NCBI GenBank assembly: GCA_949126835.1
Contig: OX421505.1
Coordinates: 10,325,283-10,389,282, forward strand
DNA length: 64,000 nt
Source of the DNA: Anisus vortex
Lineage: Eukaryota > Mollusca > Gastropoda > Planorbidae
Direction of reading: 5' to 3'
Numbering within the stretch: position 1 is the stretch's first letter; the number at the start of each line of letters is the position of its first letter. Both the position numbers and the translations under genes were made by a program. Below the pieces are notes generated by a model, which saw nothing but the letters and a program-made list of their open reading frames with translations, did no database searches and was not told the origin of the DNA. Shown one piece after another: positions 33,861-44,899 of the stretch.

Positions 33861-34240
33861 TATCTATGGATGTATGTGTGTATCTATAGATGTGTGTGTG
33901 TATCTATGGATGTCTGTGTGTATCTATGAATGTCTGTGTGTATCTATGGATGTCTGTGTGTATCTATGGATGTCTGTGTGTATCTATGGATGTCTGTGTG
34001 TATCTATGGATGTCTGTGTGTATCTATGGATGTCTGTGTGTATCTATGGATGTCTGTGTGTATCTATGGATGTCTGTGTGTATCTATGGATGTTTGTGTG
34101 TATCTATGGATGTCTGTGTGTATCTATGGATGTCTGTGTGTATCTATGGATGTCTGTGTGTATCTATGGATGTCTGTGTGTATCTATGGATGTCTGTGTG
34201 TATCTATGGATGTTTGTGTGTATCTATGGATGTTTGTGTG
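33861..34240. repeat. Second 20-bp minisatellite, 19 copies
   Basis: The unit tatctatggatgtctgtgtg is repeated 19 times with a few substitutions (positions 13 and 9). With a 20-bp period all three forward frames translate to the same 20-residue cycle rich in C, Y and V. These give three overlapping long ORFs that are not genes. Confidence 0.98.
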
Positions 34241-34579
34241 GATATTTTTCTCAATGATATCAAGACTGGCGTATACTTGCCAGAAAGGAACATAATTATT
34301 TGCAGTGCTGAACTAAAAAGATTAAAAAGAAAGAACAGACTAAAACACCCTGCATAGCACTGCCAAACCCCACAGTCACATCCTTTGAGTGTTATATTTG
34401 CAAAAAGGACCCTAATGGCGCATGAAGGTAACACATCACCTCAGAACTCATAAAGTTATAGGAAGACGTGGTTATCCTCGGCAATGATTGACGAACAACC
34501 GAAAACCCAAAATGTGTATCTGTGTATGTTTGTATCCAGGTATTCGTTGAGTATATGTATGTGTATGCATTTATATGTA

Positions 34580-34632
34580 CACAAGCTGAATTGCCCGGCG
34601 TTGCATGGGTGAAAATAAACAGGCCTCTATAA
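34580..34632 (-). mobile_element. Possible Helitron 3' terminus, inverted
   Basis: acacaagctgaattgcccgg followed by cgttgcatggg is the reverse complement of a sequence like that at 30000 (gcaacgccggg then aattcagcttgt). The hairpin is imperfect here. Confidence 0.35.
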
Positions 34633-34704
34633 GTTACAGATAAAAAAATAATTAAACTACAAGGAAGAGAAATCTACAAATCTAATAATTAACTTTTTAA
34701 AACT

Positions 34705-34865
34705 TTTACTGAAGACTTTTGGGAAGATAATCAATATATATATATATATATATATATTGACTTTTGGGAAGATAATCAATATATATATATATATATATTG
34801 ACTTTTGGGAAGATAATCAATATAATATATATATATATATATATATTGACTTTTGGGAAGATAAT

Positions 34866-34905
<40 letters not shown>

Positions 34906-34922
34906 ACTTTTGGGAAGATAAT

Positions 34923-34982
<60 letters not shown>

Positions 34983-35021
34983 ACTTTTGGGAAGATAATC
35001 AATATATATATATATATATAT
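34705..35021. repeat. Compound (AT)n array with a 26-bp fold-back unit, six units
   Basis: ttgacttttgggaagataat then caatat recurs at about 34708, 34757, 34798, 34845, 34902 and 34979, each separated by (AT)n of different length (about 16-60 bp). The unit begins atattga and ends tcaatat, which are inverted, and the AT runs extend that inverted symmetry. Confidence 0.95.
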
Positions 35022-35656
35022 TGTTAGGAGACATTACATAACCCTATGGTTTAAACCACCCATTTACTAATCTTTCCTCTCGACATAACGTTCCTACTTA
35101 AAATATTCTCTGTATTAGTACAGGACTGCTTATTTAACTTATGCATTAAAAATTATTAACACAAAAGACAAGGTTAAGGTCGTTGAAACACGATTCATTT
35201 ACAAGCCGACTTTAACTGGTTTATTCCTAGACAGTCTGCTATTAAATGCACGCTATCCATTGGTTAGAAGCAACGGGTGACTGTGACGTCATATTCCCGC
35301 GCTTAGATTTTGGCCGGGGGAATATATTAGTCTCGAGCCCAAAAAGGTTTGCCGGCAGACAATAGCTAACTTCTGACTAGACAAGTCGCATTAATATTGT
35401 TTATTTGTATTCATTGAAATCACAAAGTTTTACTTGTTGAATAAAAGTTTCTACAAAATTTACAAGCCAAGAAGTTTGTCTTGAATTGAAAGTTGTTGTT
35501 TGAAGTTAATTTGGAATAAATACTAGATCGACCAACTTGAGGACTTGCTGCAAAACTATTTATCTATCGTCAGAGAGGCATAGGTTCCCGCTGGGCCCAA
35601 AATAAGAATCATCCCTAGACAGACAGCCAAAAGGATTGAAGTGAGAGCTCCAATCT

Positions 35657-35660
<4 letters not shown>
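35022..35660 (+). mobile_element. Solo LTR of a retrotransposon, inserted in an (AT)n tract
   Basis: Begins tgttaggagacatt and ends ccaatctaaca, so it has TG...CA termini with the inverted hexamer tgttag/ctaaca. A U3-like stretch has a CCAAT box (ccattggtt, 35257), a CRE-like tgacgtca (35284), an E2F-like ttcccgcgc (35293) and an AT-rich TATA candidate gaatatatta (35320). A polyadenylation-type aataaaag lies at 35441. AT repeats abut both ends. No internal region or second LTR is present, so this is a recombination product (Gypsy-like by form; superfamily not proven). Confidence 0.8.

Positions 35661-35711
<51 letters not shown>
35661..35711. repeat. (AT)n, right half of the array split by the solo LTR
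   Basis: About 50 bp of pure AT repeat begins exactly at the LTR end. It continues the array that stops at 35021. Confidence 0.93.
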
Positions 35712-35713
<2 letters not shown>

Positions 35714-35899
35714 GTGACTTTGTTTATATGTTTGTAAATGTATTTACATATATGTATTATATATATTTCAATCTGTAATGGCAGAAATATACGCCCAGTG
35801 TGGTACACATATTTCAATCTTTTATCACACTATATAAGCCCAATAATGGACCACTGTTGGCACAATATTTGAATCTACTGTCACAGAGAAAAAAAAATA

Positions 35900-37490
35900 C
35901 GCCCAATGTAAGACCAATATTTAAACGTTGTATAATAAACTGCCAGGAGTTTTAAAATGCAATTGTTACTAAAAATGTTTTTAGCAAAAATAGTTCAGAT
36001 CTATTTTTAGAAAACTTGTGGGATTGTGTTTCAATTCGGTTAACTTACCATATTAGTGATATCTTCATTTATCATAGACCATCGCGTATCATGTCATATC
36101 ATGTATCATGACATATTATAAAACTATCATGCCATATCATTTACGACAATTATTGAAGATATGAAATACGCCAAAGCACACGACCCTCTCTATAACAAGA
36201 ACATTTCTTTAAGTCAACTGTTACCCACCCACTCTCCACTCCAGCAAAGCCCCCCCCCCCCACCTCCTACTTCCTCCTCCACAGCCACTTCTGACTTTGA
36301 CATAGTAGTCCGGTTATGAGTTTTCATGAGCGTTGCTGAATCGCTATCTATATCTAATATCTGAACTCCGAACAAACATTTTAAAAAATTACTTTTTTGT
36401 ATTAGTTTAAAAAGAAAAGGGTTTGGAGTTGTGTTGGCTGGATCAACGTGAAATGTAAACTAATAAATTTTCGAGACCATGTCAGTTCCCGACAACATCT
36501 CCTACTTGCCATAAGTACAAAAGAGTGACATAGACAAACATATTTAGATCTACCTTTCTAGTAGACATTATATAATCAAAGTATTGCAATGATTGTTTAT
36601 TGACACGAAGAAGGGGAGTGAAACTGCTTTTGAGAAGGGAAACCAAAACAAAACTACTTCCGGTCCTTTGGGAGATAACTCTAATTTGTCTTTCTTGTTT
36701 CGTTTTCGTTTCGGGTATTCCCAAATCCATTTAAAAACGACTGTTAGAACTGAAGTTTTGATTTATGATTTATCTTGGGACGTCAGTGGTGGATCCAGTC
36801 TGATGGCTAAACTGAGAAAGTGTCCAAACATGACGATTGAAGTAACAGAATGTATTCCACAATAATAAGCTACAGAAACAAAGGTATTAAAATATGCACA
36901 AGTAGTCGCCCTTTAAATTGCAATGTTATTTTCATAACAGAATGATTAACTTTTAATAAAAAGGTGCGGTAAAACATTTAGCCACTGGTTTATAGATGGA
37001 GTAAGACCTGGGGGAGGGTGTGGGATATGCCAAAACTCTTGTTTCATTTAATATAACATGGCCTATATAATACATTATGTACAACAAAATTTACAGGATT
37101 TGTTTATGATTTAGCAAAAAAATTTACGATTTTATTCAAACTCAATCGAAAGTATCACACTGATTCCGAAATAAGCCTCAACTGTTATAGGCATCAAAAA
37201 GCCGGTGTTGAGATGAATGTCTTTCTATGACAATAATGAAATTACAATGACATCATTAAACTTACTTCAGAAAATATAAACATTATATGAAGTGAAAAAA
37301 AGTAGGCCTACATACCGCGATAACACCTCCGGAAGACAATGTAAAATATCGGTCAAATTATCTGGATTTTTTTTTTGTTTGTGTGAAAACATGTAGACCA
37401 ATACAAATTCAATATCCGATCGTTTATCCCAAGCAATGTGGATTGATTGAAGAAAAAAAAAACAATAATGAATTTTTTAGATGTTAATGT
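35900..37490. other. No gene seen
   Basis: AT-rich, with a palindrome-like run of atcatgtcatatcatgtatc near 36090 and a poly-C tract at 36250-36260. Open frames near 36482-36865 show no domains. Confidence 0.45.
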
Positions 37491-37494
37491 AAAT

Positions 37495-37640
37495 CATTAA
37501 CGTCCTACGCTCATCCGTGGTCCTAGTCTAGTCTTGCATTCTTATTAATGTTTTAAATGATGTTAAGTTACTGGTTTTCCTGGTTTGTTCAGGCAACCCA
37601 TTTCATGCCCGAATGCCACTCAGGAAGAAACAGTACTTAT
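37495..37640 (-). repeat. LINE 3'-end fragment (SFFPSGIRAW family)
   Basis: acgtcctacgctcatccgtg then gtcctagtctagtcttgcat, followed by tggtttgttcaggcaaccca, is the inverse of the 58668 copy and close to the 56940 copy. Confidence 0.82.
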
Positions 37641-37999
37641 ATGCATTTGTTCTCGCATAAGGGACAAGAATATTTTTTTTCTTATGTTGCAATGCTTTTT
37701 TATCTGAGCATTGCAACGGGTAATTAGAATTTAGAATATTATAATTAGGGACTTGGAGAGGAGATGGGCGCTACCAATTCTACCAAGCCAACAGAAAGGG
37801 CCAATTGATACATAGTGTCCATTAGCTTCCCCCAACGACCCTAACGGTCAAGGGATTTTTTTAAAGTTAATTAGGGATTAACTAAGCGATCTCCAAACTG
37901 TGCATTTTGCGATTTTTGGCTAAGCTCAGAAAGGATGAATTCTTACGTTTGTTTAAAAGTCACTGTGTAGAATAAAAAAATATTGATAGATGATTGATT

Positions 38000-38880
38000 T
38001 ACCTAGTCTTGATATTCATCAATAATTTCTGATGATCTCGTTGTACAAATGTAACTCAAAACTTAGTCAGTTATATAAAGCACGCTTTTGGAGAATTCGG
38101 TCGCGTCACAATGGCCGATCTAAAAATGGGAGTTATGTAAAGCTGATGCTTAAATGGGAGCAGTCTCTGTTCCGTCTTTTTTTTTTTTTGTGGAGGGGGG
38201 ATAGGGGTACAGAGTGGGGAGGGATGGCGGAGATAATTTTTTGGGACGTCTTAGAAAAAATCTGCCTGTACTTATGCGTGTATGGAGTCTGGGGGTGGGT
38301 GCGTGGTTGTATGAGGGTGGGATGGGCGCAAGAAAATGATAGTAATGTTTGCCCCCCCCCCCCATCCTTTGCCTACACTAACTCATTTACTTCTTATGTA
38401 CGCCCCTCGCCCTCCACTTCCTCCTCCCTCCCCACCCCAACTCCCCAAGAATTCGCCCCAAAGTTCTATCATTAGTGGGGATGGGGGGGGGGGGGCAGCA
38501 GCTCCTAGTCTAAATTGAAACTAATTTAGTGAACCATTCATTCGGGCTCTTGAGAGCTCATTGTTCACAGTAAAAATATGAAATGGTGGATGGTGGGGAA
38601 GGAATAAGTCTGCATGTATGTGTGTGTGTGTGTGCGTGTCCGGTGCGTATGTGCATGAGTGTGTCTGTCTATGTGTATAAAATGGAAGAAATGAATAAAA
38701 GTCGGGCTTAATAGTGGAACATTTTTAGAGACGTTGCGAAATTCTTGTTCGAAACAATGTTTGCTTTTTTATATATCTTTAAATGTATTCAAGGCTATAA
38801 TATGTTACGGTTATAAACTATAGTAATCAAAATCTATGTATTAAAACCAAGCTTCTTTGAAAGCAATCACATCGAAGTAC
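38000..38880. other. No gene seen; GC homopolymers and GT run
   Basis: Contains poly-C at 38352-38362, poly-G at 38484-38494 and a GT run at 38618-38632. The 147-codon frame at 38032-38475 is low complexity in its second half and shows no family signature. Confidence 0.5.
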
Positions 38881-38891
38881 ATTCCCTAAAG

Positions 38892-40545
38892 TAGGGATCG
38901 ACAACCTAAGGGACGCGTGCCTCACTTGGTACGCAGAACGATTTTCATTAACACGCGAGAGACCTCCAGGAAAGAGATTTTTTAATGCAAGTCAGAACAA
39001 CATACGTCAGCATAATTAATGGGTGCTCCGAGATGTACTACATGGGAATCACACTGGATGTCGACTGTTTTAGTTCATGAATGTTTGTATGCAAAGCTCT
39101 CATCGTTGGACTTGTGATCTGTGATGGAATCTATTGTTAAGATAACTTCATAGTTTCTCAAGTCTCTTCTAGAAGAAAGTGATACGGAGTATAGGTAAAG
39201 TCTTGGATACATTCGTTTCTTGACTGGAAGCAATTAAGGTGTATCTTGATGAAAACAAAAACATTTCCGGTATTGAATGCAGAGAACAAACTGGTTTCGG
39301 AATGACATAGTGACACATCTCAGTGAGTTGAACTTGCATTTAAGGACGGTGTCGAAAAGCACTTGAAGTGTTGGACCACTGGAATGGATTTGCATTGAAA
39401 CTGGACATATCTTGCCGTGAAATCAATTTCAAAACATTTAACTATTTCCTTAATGTAAGGCAAATTAAGATAGATGAGCTTTTTCAGAAATACATTGAAG
39501 CACTCAATGCGGAGTTTTCTGAACAGAGACAAAGCGTTCAAAATCATGGACTAATGTCTCCATACCACATCAAGACTTACTGGCATCATCTTACTACAAA
39601 CTAATTAGATCTGGATCTTTTTATAATGGAAGGATATTGGAATTTTTTCATTTTAAACATCCGAAAAATGGGCATTGAAATGTGACGGTTATCGGGAAAA
39701 TCTGAAAGGAAGCTGCTTAAAGAAGGCATCTGCTATTATTGTCAACTGCAAGGCATTCGCTCTACTTTCAGCTTTTAGTTTAATTTACACTAGTGAATAT
39801 ATTTGATCGCACATGAAAGCAGTTTTTAGGTCACTTACATTTGACCACTCAGAAGTCATTAAACATATACCTGACATTGAACAATTAGCGAAGAGCATTC
39901 AAGGAAAAGGCGCTCATTAATTGATGCATGCTCATTACATTCGAAAGCGTGTTGATGCTCATCTCTATAAATTAAGCATACATATAATGTATTCTATAAC
40001 ACATTTGTTTGTTTTGTTATTGTAATAAATATAAGAGGCTTTTATACTAGCATTATATTTTGTAATTGTTGTAATTATTAATGTTTAAAAAATAAACTTA
40101 TTAAATCGACTTTATTAATGCAGAAAATGTTTATTTACAACGTCAATAAATTTTATATATCTAATTACACATTGAAAAATGAGCATAATGCTGAATTTGT
40201 ATAAAGTAATAACAATTTATAAGTAACACTAGTTATATTAAAAAATGAACTCATTTGGAATCACTAGCATCAAATATGGATAATTTAATTAGAGGGAGAC
40301 AATTAACCCGTTTTCTTTGCGTTAATATTTCTAATATTATATTATGTTTCTTTTTTTCTTTCCTTTAAAAAAAAAAGAAGGCTTACAATTTAGATCTATA
40401 GCTTTAAACTGTTCAAACTATAAAAGATATTTGAAATTGATATAAAAATTATATGACTAAAGAAATTATATGTGCATTTTAAACATTACATTAACTACCA
40501 AGTGAGTATGATTGCTACGTATCTATTCCGCTTTACTATAGTGTA
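38892..40545 (+). mobile_element. hAT transposon (GTF2IRD2/ZBED-like), copy 2, uninterrupted
   Basis: The left end tagggatcgacaacctaag with ggtacgcagaacgattttca matches the 10028 copy. Alignment continues through the transposase remnant (39295-39860), the AT-rich 3' part (39990-40230) and the 240-bp module (40268-40545). The right terminal repeat was not found and an unrelated repeat begins at about 40590, so the end is lost. Confidence 0.75.
39295..39880 (+). pseudogene. hAT transposase remnant, GTF2IRD2/ZBED type
   Basis: Reads FRNDIVTHLSELNLHLR, then (shifted) WNGFALKLDISCREINFKTF, a short gap, IDELFQKYIEALNAEFSEQR and YHIKTYWHHLTTN. The C-terminal part after 39760 is degraded, but the HMKAVF-like sequence at 39806 corresponds to the hAT dimerisation region. 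The LSELNLHL...FALKLDI...F.YFLNV order is that of the hAT-derived part of GTF2IRD2. Stops and shifts make it inactive. Confidence 0.8.
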
Positions 40546-40589
40546 GATATACGTTTTCAACGATATTAATAAAGTTAAATAATAAAAAC

Positions 40590-40895
40590 GAACATATCCG
40601 AAAAGTTTATTTACGTCCGTCTCTTCCGGTAGAGGCAGCCATATTTTACGTAAAGTATTTTCTCCGATTCGCAAATTGGTCGAAGGTATTCGTATCTATT
40701 ACAAAGGCTATGATATTGAAAATTTTTGATAGAATGTAGTGTTAGTCGGGACAAGTCTGCTGCTTAAGTTTCAGCTCGATTGCACGACAGGAAGTGGTCG
40801 AAAAATCAATGCAAATTTTTTTCAAGCAACAGGACAGACAAGCAGAAAGTACGAGTTAATAGAAAGGGAGTACAACATTTTTATTTGTGGCTATA
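40590..40895 (+). repeat. Uncharacterised dispersed repeat, copy C
   Basis: aacatatccgaaaagtttat then ttacgtccg through ttacaaaggctatgatattg and tacgagttaatagaaaggga aligns with the minus strand of 21100-21400. The open frame of copy A is broken here. Confidence 0.65.
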
Positions 40896-41034
40896 TTCAC
40901 CAACTCAGAATGAATTTTTACAAATCTAACTTCTAAATTGTCTTAATACATTCACTCTATTTTTATGAATATATGAATATGAATATATCTATAAATATAA
41001 TATTTAGAGATATTTATGAAAATTTAGCGGCTGT

Positions 41035-41115
41035 AACTTAACGCCATAAGACTTAAGCCATGGAAAAGAGTAGGACGCAATAATCCTCTACATATGGAAG
41101 GAGCGTATGTTACAT
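41035..41115 (+). repeat. LINE tail fragment (SFFPSGIRAW family), non-coding end only
   Basis: aagacttaagccatggaaaa then gagtaggacgcaataatcc and aaggagcgtatgttacatat matches the last part of the family tail. Confidence 0.6.
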
Positions 41116-42524
41116 ATAACTTTGAGTATTAATTGAAGTACCGTAAAAATTACAAACCTAAAATTTCCATTTTATTATCGTATAAATTTTCTCGGATTAT
41201 CAAAAATCTGGGTCTATACGTCTTTTGCCATGTTTGTTTTTTGGTACCAATAGAAGAACTCGAAGAGGCTCTGATGTAAGTATAAGGAAAAGAAACTTAA
41301 CCAGAAAAATATTCTAAAATTATTCTTTTTTATATTAGTGTTTGAGAATGAGTGTCTGTGTGGGGAGGGAGGGGGGTTAGAATCTCTATACATCTTGACC
41401 TCTTAACCTAAATGGTCATTATATTGACCCAAGCTCTGGGAGTTGAACTCATTTAGAGCTTAACGGCTTCCAAACAGCTTTGTGTCATCAATTATGCAAC
41501 GTGAAGATGGAAAGAGGGGGGGGGGGGACAAGATGTCGTGGCTAACAGTATCTATAAATAGCAAACATCCAGTCCACCGATGAGGAACCCGCTCACACAC
41601 ATAGCCCTAATATTATATCTATATACTGGACAAAGACATTGACGCCAATAACATCTCAAAATGGTTGTCGTGGTCTTGAAAAAACAAGGTTTTGAACACA
41701 CTTTTGAACGCACCTGGCCTTGAACGCACAGTTTTGTTGTACTGGCATCATAAGTCATAAGATCATGCGTCGTTACCCGAGCTACTCGGATTGACCCAAA
41801 GCTTTGAGCCTTGGTAGAGGGCTCTGGTACGGTGTTGACGTCCCGTGTGTAAAAAGTATGTTTCCCAATATTATACCTATTATACATATACATAGGCTAT
41901 CTACATATAGTTTAAACATTTTGATCCAGTTTGATTCTATTTGAGATTGTTTTCAATGCTGTAATAAAATAGGGGGGGGGGGGCAACGTTGCAAGGTAAA
42001 ACTATGTTTATACAGAATTTTGTTTTAAGTAACTTAAAACAAAATACAATAATATTTACAAATGTGTTTGGGAGTATAATAGCGCATGTCGACCGGCGGC
42101 GCAAAACGCCACGTGACTGAGACTCCGTGAAAGAGCAGTGATGTCCCATAATTCAATACGTTTCCTCTATGATTTCTTCTTGTTAATCTTTTTCTTTTTT
42201 TTTTTTTGCGATCGATGCCATGTTTCCTCCAAGATTTTATACATGTCAATAGAATATAATTGACCTGATTAATGCAGCATACACACACAAGCACACATAC
42301 ACACATACACACACACAGACACACGCGTACACAATCTCTAGTACCCCGCCATTCCCCCCAACACTACATTAAATATTCAATGCAAGCTGAAGAACACTTT
42401 GAGGCTAAAAGCGTTGAACAAAACCCAAGGGTTTTTAACTTGCAATAAACTTAAACAGGGTTAAGAGTGCTCGCCTCTTTTGTTCTTCAATAGAAGACAT
42501 TTGCGTTGCATTTGTAGCTTTAGC

Positions 42525-42822
42525 CAAAGACTATAATAAGATGGACCGCTTGCTCCATTTTTTAGAGCTTATATGTTCTCTTTTCCGTTCGCATCCAATA
42601 ACGCTGTCTTAAATGACTTCTACGCTCCTACGTTTGCCTAAATTTTTCCGCTGTGTACAACTTCCGAATTCAATTTTAATTTTTATTGAGAAAATTTTAG
42701 CGATTAATTAAATAAAAACGGAAGTGCACAGTGCAAAATGGAATCGGGTATTCCAAAAATAAGTCATTCGAGTCATCATAGCGAACGTATTAAAGCAAGC
42801 GTTCCACCTTATTGTAGTCTTT
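42525..42822. mobile_element. MITE with about 30-bp inverted ends, 298 bp
   Basis: The left end caaagactataataagatgg then accgcttgct is matched by the inverse of the right end (agcaagcgttccaccttatt then gtagtcttt). Direct repeats gctttagc at 42517-42524 and 42823-42830 form the 8-bp target duplication (7 bp if the final g is counted as element). No ORF for a transposase. The superfamily is open: hAT or P by duplication length. Confidence 0.85.
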
Positions 42823-43590
42823 GCTTTAGCTTATTAAAACGTAGTTTATATGTTGTAATGATATCTAGAAGCATTTCTTTCCGCTCAGAAAAGTGTCAAA
42901 TGTTTAGAGTTGTCAATGAAACAGAACAAAATTAGATCAATTTTTTTTAAATGACAAAAAAAAAAGTAGTTAATACAAATAAAAAAAACATAATAGACAG
43001 AAGTATCACTACACAGAGATGAAGTCAAAACACTAATACAAAAGAAATGTAATTTCTCGATGGTCTGTGGTGCGTCCAAAACGACGTTAGATGGGACGAG
43101 TACTTAAACTTTCCCGTCGTAGCCAATGAAATTCTCTTTAGAACCAGTGAAGTATGCACCTGCTTCACAGCTCCAGAAAATGCCCCCCCCCCCTCCTCCC
43201 TACCTTTGCTACATACAACAGTAAAATAAAGCGGCCTCCGTCCATAAGAAAACTCTCTTAAAGGCAAATTATATTGGAGAACTGGATCATCTCACATCCT
43301 TTTGTTGCACAGTTCCTGACAAGTATTGGACTTGATTGTCAAACTCCTGCAACTATCCTTTGAGAATGAAGAATGAAGACATAGATAAATACTGGTATTT
43401 AAGGGTTATAATAAAGTAGAAATCATCATGGAATCCACAAGCTGATGAAGTTATAAAATATATTTAAAAAAAAAAGCCATTTGGTTTCAAATTTATTTTG
43501 TTAACAAATGCAATAAGAAAATAAAGTAAAATATAAACTTTACAGAGGTCATTCCTATTGATTTATTAATTAACTAAAGAAAATATTTTA

Positions 43591-43740
43591 CAAGAATAAA
43601 ACTAGTTTAGAAGAGAGTTTAGAGTTTAGAAGTTCTTTACTAGGCCTATCAAATATTCAGTACACCCACTAAATGTATAAAATAAATAGAATAAAACTAT
43701 TTTAGAAGAGAGTTTAAAGTTTAGAAGTTCTTTACTAGGT
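43591..43740. repeat. Local direct repeats beside unknown repeat copy B
   Basis: A 50-bp block (gaataaaacta then tttagaagagagttta) occurs at 43593 and 43689. A 35-bp block starting taggcctatcaaatattcag occurs at 43641-43675 and again, identically, at 44239-44273. Confidence 0.85.
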
Positions 43741-44235
43741 GCTATGGTGCAAGTAAATTACAAGTTAAATGCAAGTAATAATACAAGGGAAATGACTCAT
43801 GTAAATCAATTGTAATATTAAGTAAGAATTAAAAAACTTAAAATAAAACCGAGATTTGAATATTAAATAAAATATAAAACCTAGGGTCTTGCTTGATAAA
43901 TCGGAAGTGGTTAGTCACATGATCGACCACGCTCGCTTTAATTGAGTCTCACTCAAAAGCTTGTAATGGAAGGATGTAGAAATATATAGACTCAGAGAAA
44001 TAATATTCATTACTATAATTATAAATGTTATTTCATGGATGTGAAATGTGATTGTGAGTAATAAGAATTAAATATTATGTGCTGCAAAAAGGCGTTCTTT
44101 TATTTGATTACAAATTAAAAAGTATTGTAGTGAATTCGTCTGTTCAATGTCTGATAGCTGGAGACTACCATAATAAAAACACTCCGAAGAGACTGATTGT
44201 ATCAATTGATGTACCATTAATAATATGAACATCAA
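43740..44235 (+). repeat. Uncharacterised dispersed repeat, copy B
   Basis: gctatggtgcaagtaaatta, then caagggaaatgactcatgta, cctagggtcttgcttgataa, tcacatgatcgaccacgctc and ctggagactaccataa align in order with the minus strand of 20480-21090. It lies between two identical 35-bp blocks (43641 and 44239). Confidence 0.68.
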
Positions 44236-44454
44236 CACTAGGCCTATCAAATATTCAGTACACCCACTAAATGCAAAAGAACTTCAATTAAAAAAATGGG
44301 TAAAGATCAAAATAGTCATGATAAACAACGCATTAAATTCTAACCTTTCGAAATTGAATGCAATAATAGAATTAAAATACTTGATACTTAAAAAAGGCAC
44401 AGAAATAAACAAAAAGTATTCTGATTCCAAGTGCAAGAACAAACGCATATTAGT

Positions 44455-44655
44455 ACTCTTTCTTCCCGAGTAGCACCCGGTCATGGAATGGGTTGCTTGC
44501 ACATACCAGAAAAGAAAAAAAAACCTTAAAATATTTTAAAGCTTTTTTTAAAAGGCAATCGTAGACTGAAACTAAGACCAAGCGTATGGCGCAATAATCT
44601 TCCGTATGGAATGGAGCATCGGTGACTATAATGTAAGATCAGACGGACATAATAA
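44455..44655 (+). repeat. LINE 3'-end fragment (SFFPSGIRAW family)
   Basis: ctctttcttcccgagtagca then cccggtcatggaatgggttg, followed by ctgaaactaagaccaagcgt and ggcgcaataatcttccgtat. The coding part is one step from SFFPS.IR.WNGL. Confidence 0.82.
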
Positions 44656-44899
44656 AACACTTTATCTCCATTAGTAGATTTCCTCTAGTTCGTGATTACC
44701 TTTAAAAAAATTTGTTTATATCCCAAGTGCTTTAAGACATGCTCAATATTTTATTTAAGGGTTGCTTTAGTGTTGCTTTTAAATCGGTACTTTTCGCCAC
44801 TTTTCGGTCTAAGGTATGTCGGTGATATAGTACAAGATAAGAAAGACATACTAAAAAAAAAAAACACTCACACACAGACACACACTCTGTTACCCGATT

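Noticed and set aside
33829..34357. Three overlapping plus-strand ORFs of 121-155 codons rich in cysteine
   Set aside because: All three frames of a 20-bp tandem repeat give the same peptide cycle; not a toxin or secreted cysteine-rich protein.
38032..38475. 147-codon ORF
   Set aside because: The second half is P/S low complexity from C-rich DNA; no family signature.
42738..42935. 65-codon ORF starting MESGIPKISHSSHH
   Set aside because: It starts inside the MITE and crosses its right end and target duplication into flanking DNA, so it is not a transposase exon.
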